Below, one piece after another: positions 41,632-41,780 of a stretch of 41,780 bases of DNA. The stretch's first letter is position 1. Each line of letters begins with the position of its first letter. A program made the translations under genes and the position numbers. Source of the DNA: an uncultured Opitutia bacterium (GTDB taxonomy: Bacteria; Verrucomicrobiota; Verrucomicrobiia; Opitutales; Puniceicoccaceae); NCBI GenBank assembly GCA_913056175.1, contig CAJXLM010000021.1, positions 1 to 41,780 of the forward strand, in the 5' to 3' direction. The notes under the pieces were generated by a model, which saw only the letters and a list, made by a program, of their open reading frames with translations, was not told where the DNA came from and searched no databases.

Positions 41632-41780
41632 AACCCGGGCGGATCAAAGGAATGATCGGCTCTATGAGGGACAAACCTTGTAAACGCCCCACGCGTCAGT
41701 CGATCGGGCCAAGGGGCCACCGTGGTCCGCGGGTTGTGAAACGGGGCCAAGGACGGCAGCGAGGGAACAGCTGAGGCTGT
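41632..41780. repeat. Direct repeat unit, copy 2 (149 bp), reaching the window end
   Basis: This copy runs to the last base of the window, still aligned with copy 1, so the repeat may continue to the right. It has A for C at 41647, T for C at 41655, and changes at 41636, 41680, 41687, 41695 and 41702 compared with copy 1. Confidence 0.85.
41652..41774 (+). CDS. Possible 40-residue basic peptide ORF in repeat copy 2
   Basis: This is the same frame as 41393-41515: ATG 41652 and TGA 41772-41774, beginning MIGSMRDKPCKR. Compared with copy 1, three codons change the residue (Thr to Ile, Ser to Pro, Val to Ile) and two changes are silent. AAAGGA sits immediately before the first ATG and nine bases before an internal ATG. 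Evidence for translation is weak. Confidence 0.25.
   Translation: MIGSMRDKPCKRPTRQSIGPRGHRGPRVVKRGQGRQRGNS

Noticed and set aside
1-41780. CRISPR arrays, rRNA, rnpB, tmRNA or SRP RNA
   Set aside because: No regularly spaced 25-40-base repeats and none of the conserved RNA motifs were seen. The 149-bp repeat at the right end has GC-rich stems but lacks the SRP or RNase P signatures.

Overview
The window is dense, very GC-rich bacterial DNA with short intergenic gaps and many 4-base start/stop overlaps. The genes are those of a free-living Gram-negative-type bacterium: methylerythritol-phosphate isoprenoid enzymes, glutamate synthase, PriA, ECF sigma/anti-sigma, a HlyD adaptor with a membrane glycosyltransferase, and both sucrose synthase and a xylose-binding protein. 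The divergent glutaredoxin, FmdB-like and Fur-like proteins would fit a high-GC member of Verrucomicrobiota (Opitutia-like). That placement is an inference from protein character only, and a proteobacterium is not excluded.

Layout. 1-4144: the 5' part of a xylose-type sugar-binding protein (minus, cut by the window edge), a DUF1015 protein (minus), and a coupled pair consisting of an integral membrane protein and a secreted nuclease fused to helix-hairpin-helix DNA-binding motifs (plus). 4207-9538: sucrose synthase (plus), then a MetX-like acyltransferase, a cytochrome P450 and tRNA-Arg(TCT) on the minus strand. 9596-15845, all minus: ECF sigma factor and coupled anti-sigma, pyrF, ispD, ispF, DUF3293, and a FUSC-type membrane protein. 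15846-18070 is gene-poor. It holds a 1.3-kb segment bounded by two copies of the 3' end and terminator of tRNA-Gly(CCC), which looks like the scar of an integrated element. Inside are a ribbon-helix-helix gene, a truncated acidic ORF and iteron-like repeats. 18124-23166, minus: glutamate synthase large subunit and a glutaredoxin.

23342-26617, plus: a divergent beta-ketoacyl synthase, a short-chain dehydrogenase and a coupled glycosyltransferase, possibly a small lipid or glycolipid set. 26614-33311: mnmM (minus) divergent from rplS with interlocked start codons, then plus-strand trpA, thyA-folA, an FmdB-like protein, a Fur-like regulator, a TPR protein, a lipoate ligase and a class II aldolase homologue that has lost its zinc ligands. 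33308-40568, minus: a tightly packed set transcribed as HlyD adaptor, membrane GT2 polysaccharide synthase, PriA, and two oligopeptide/nickel-type ABC ATPases without permeases. 40569-41780 is non-coding or repetitive: two 149-bp direct repeats (period 259 bp) end the window, and both keep a 40-codon ORF open.

The parts most likely to repay attention are the tRNA-Gly-flanked scar with its iteron-like sites, the right-end 259-bp repeat, the metal-site-free aldolase homologue, the secreted nuclease/HhH fusion with its membrane partner, and the KAS-SDR-GT trio.
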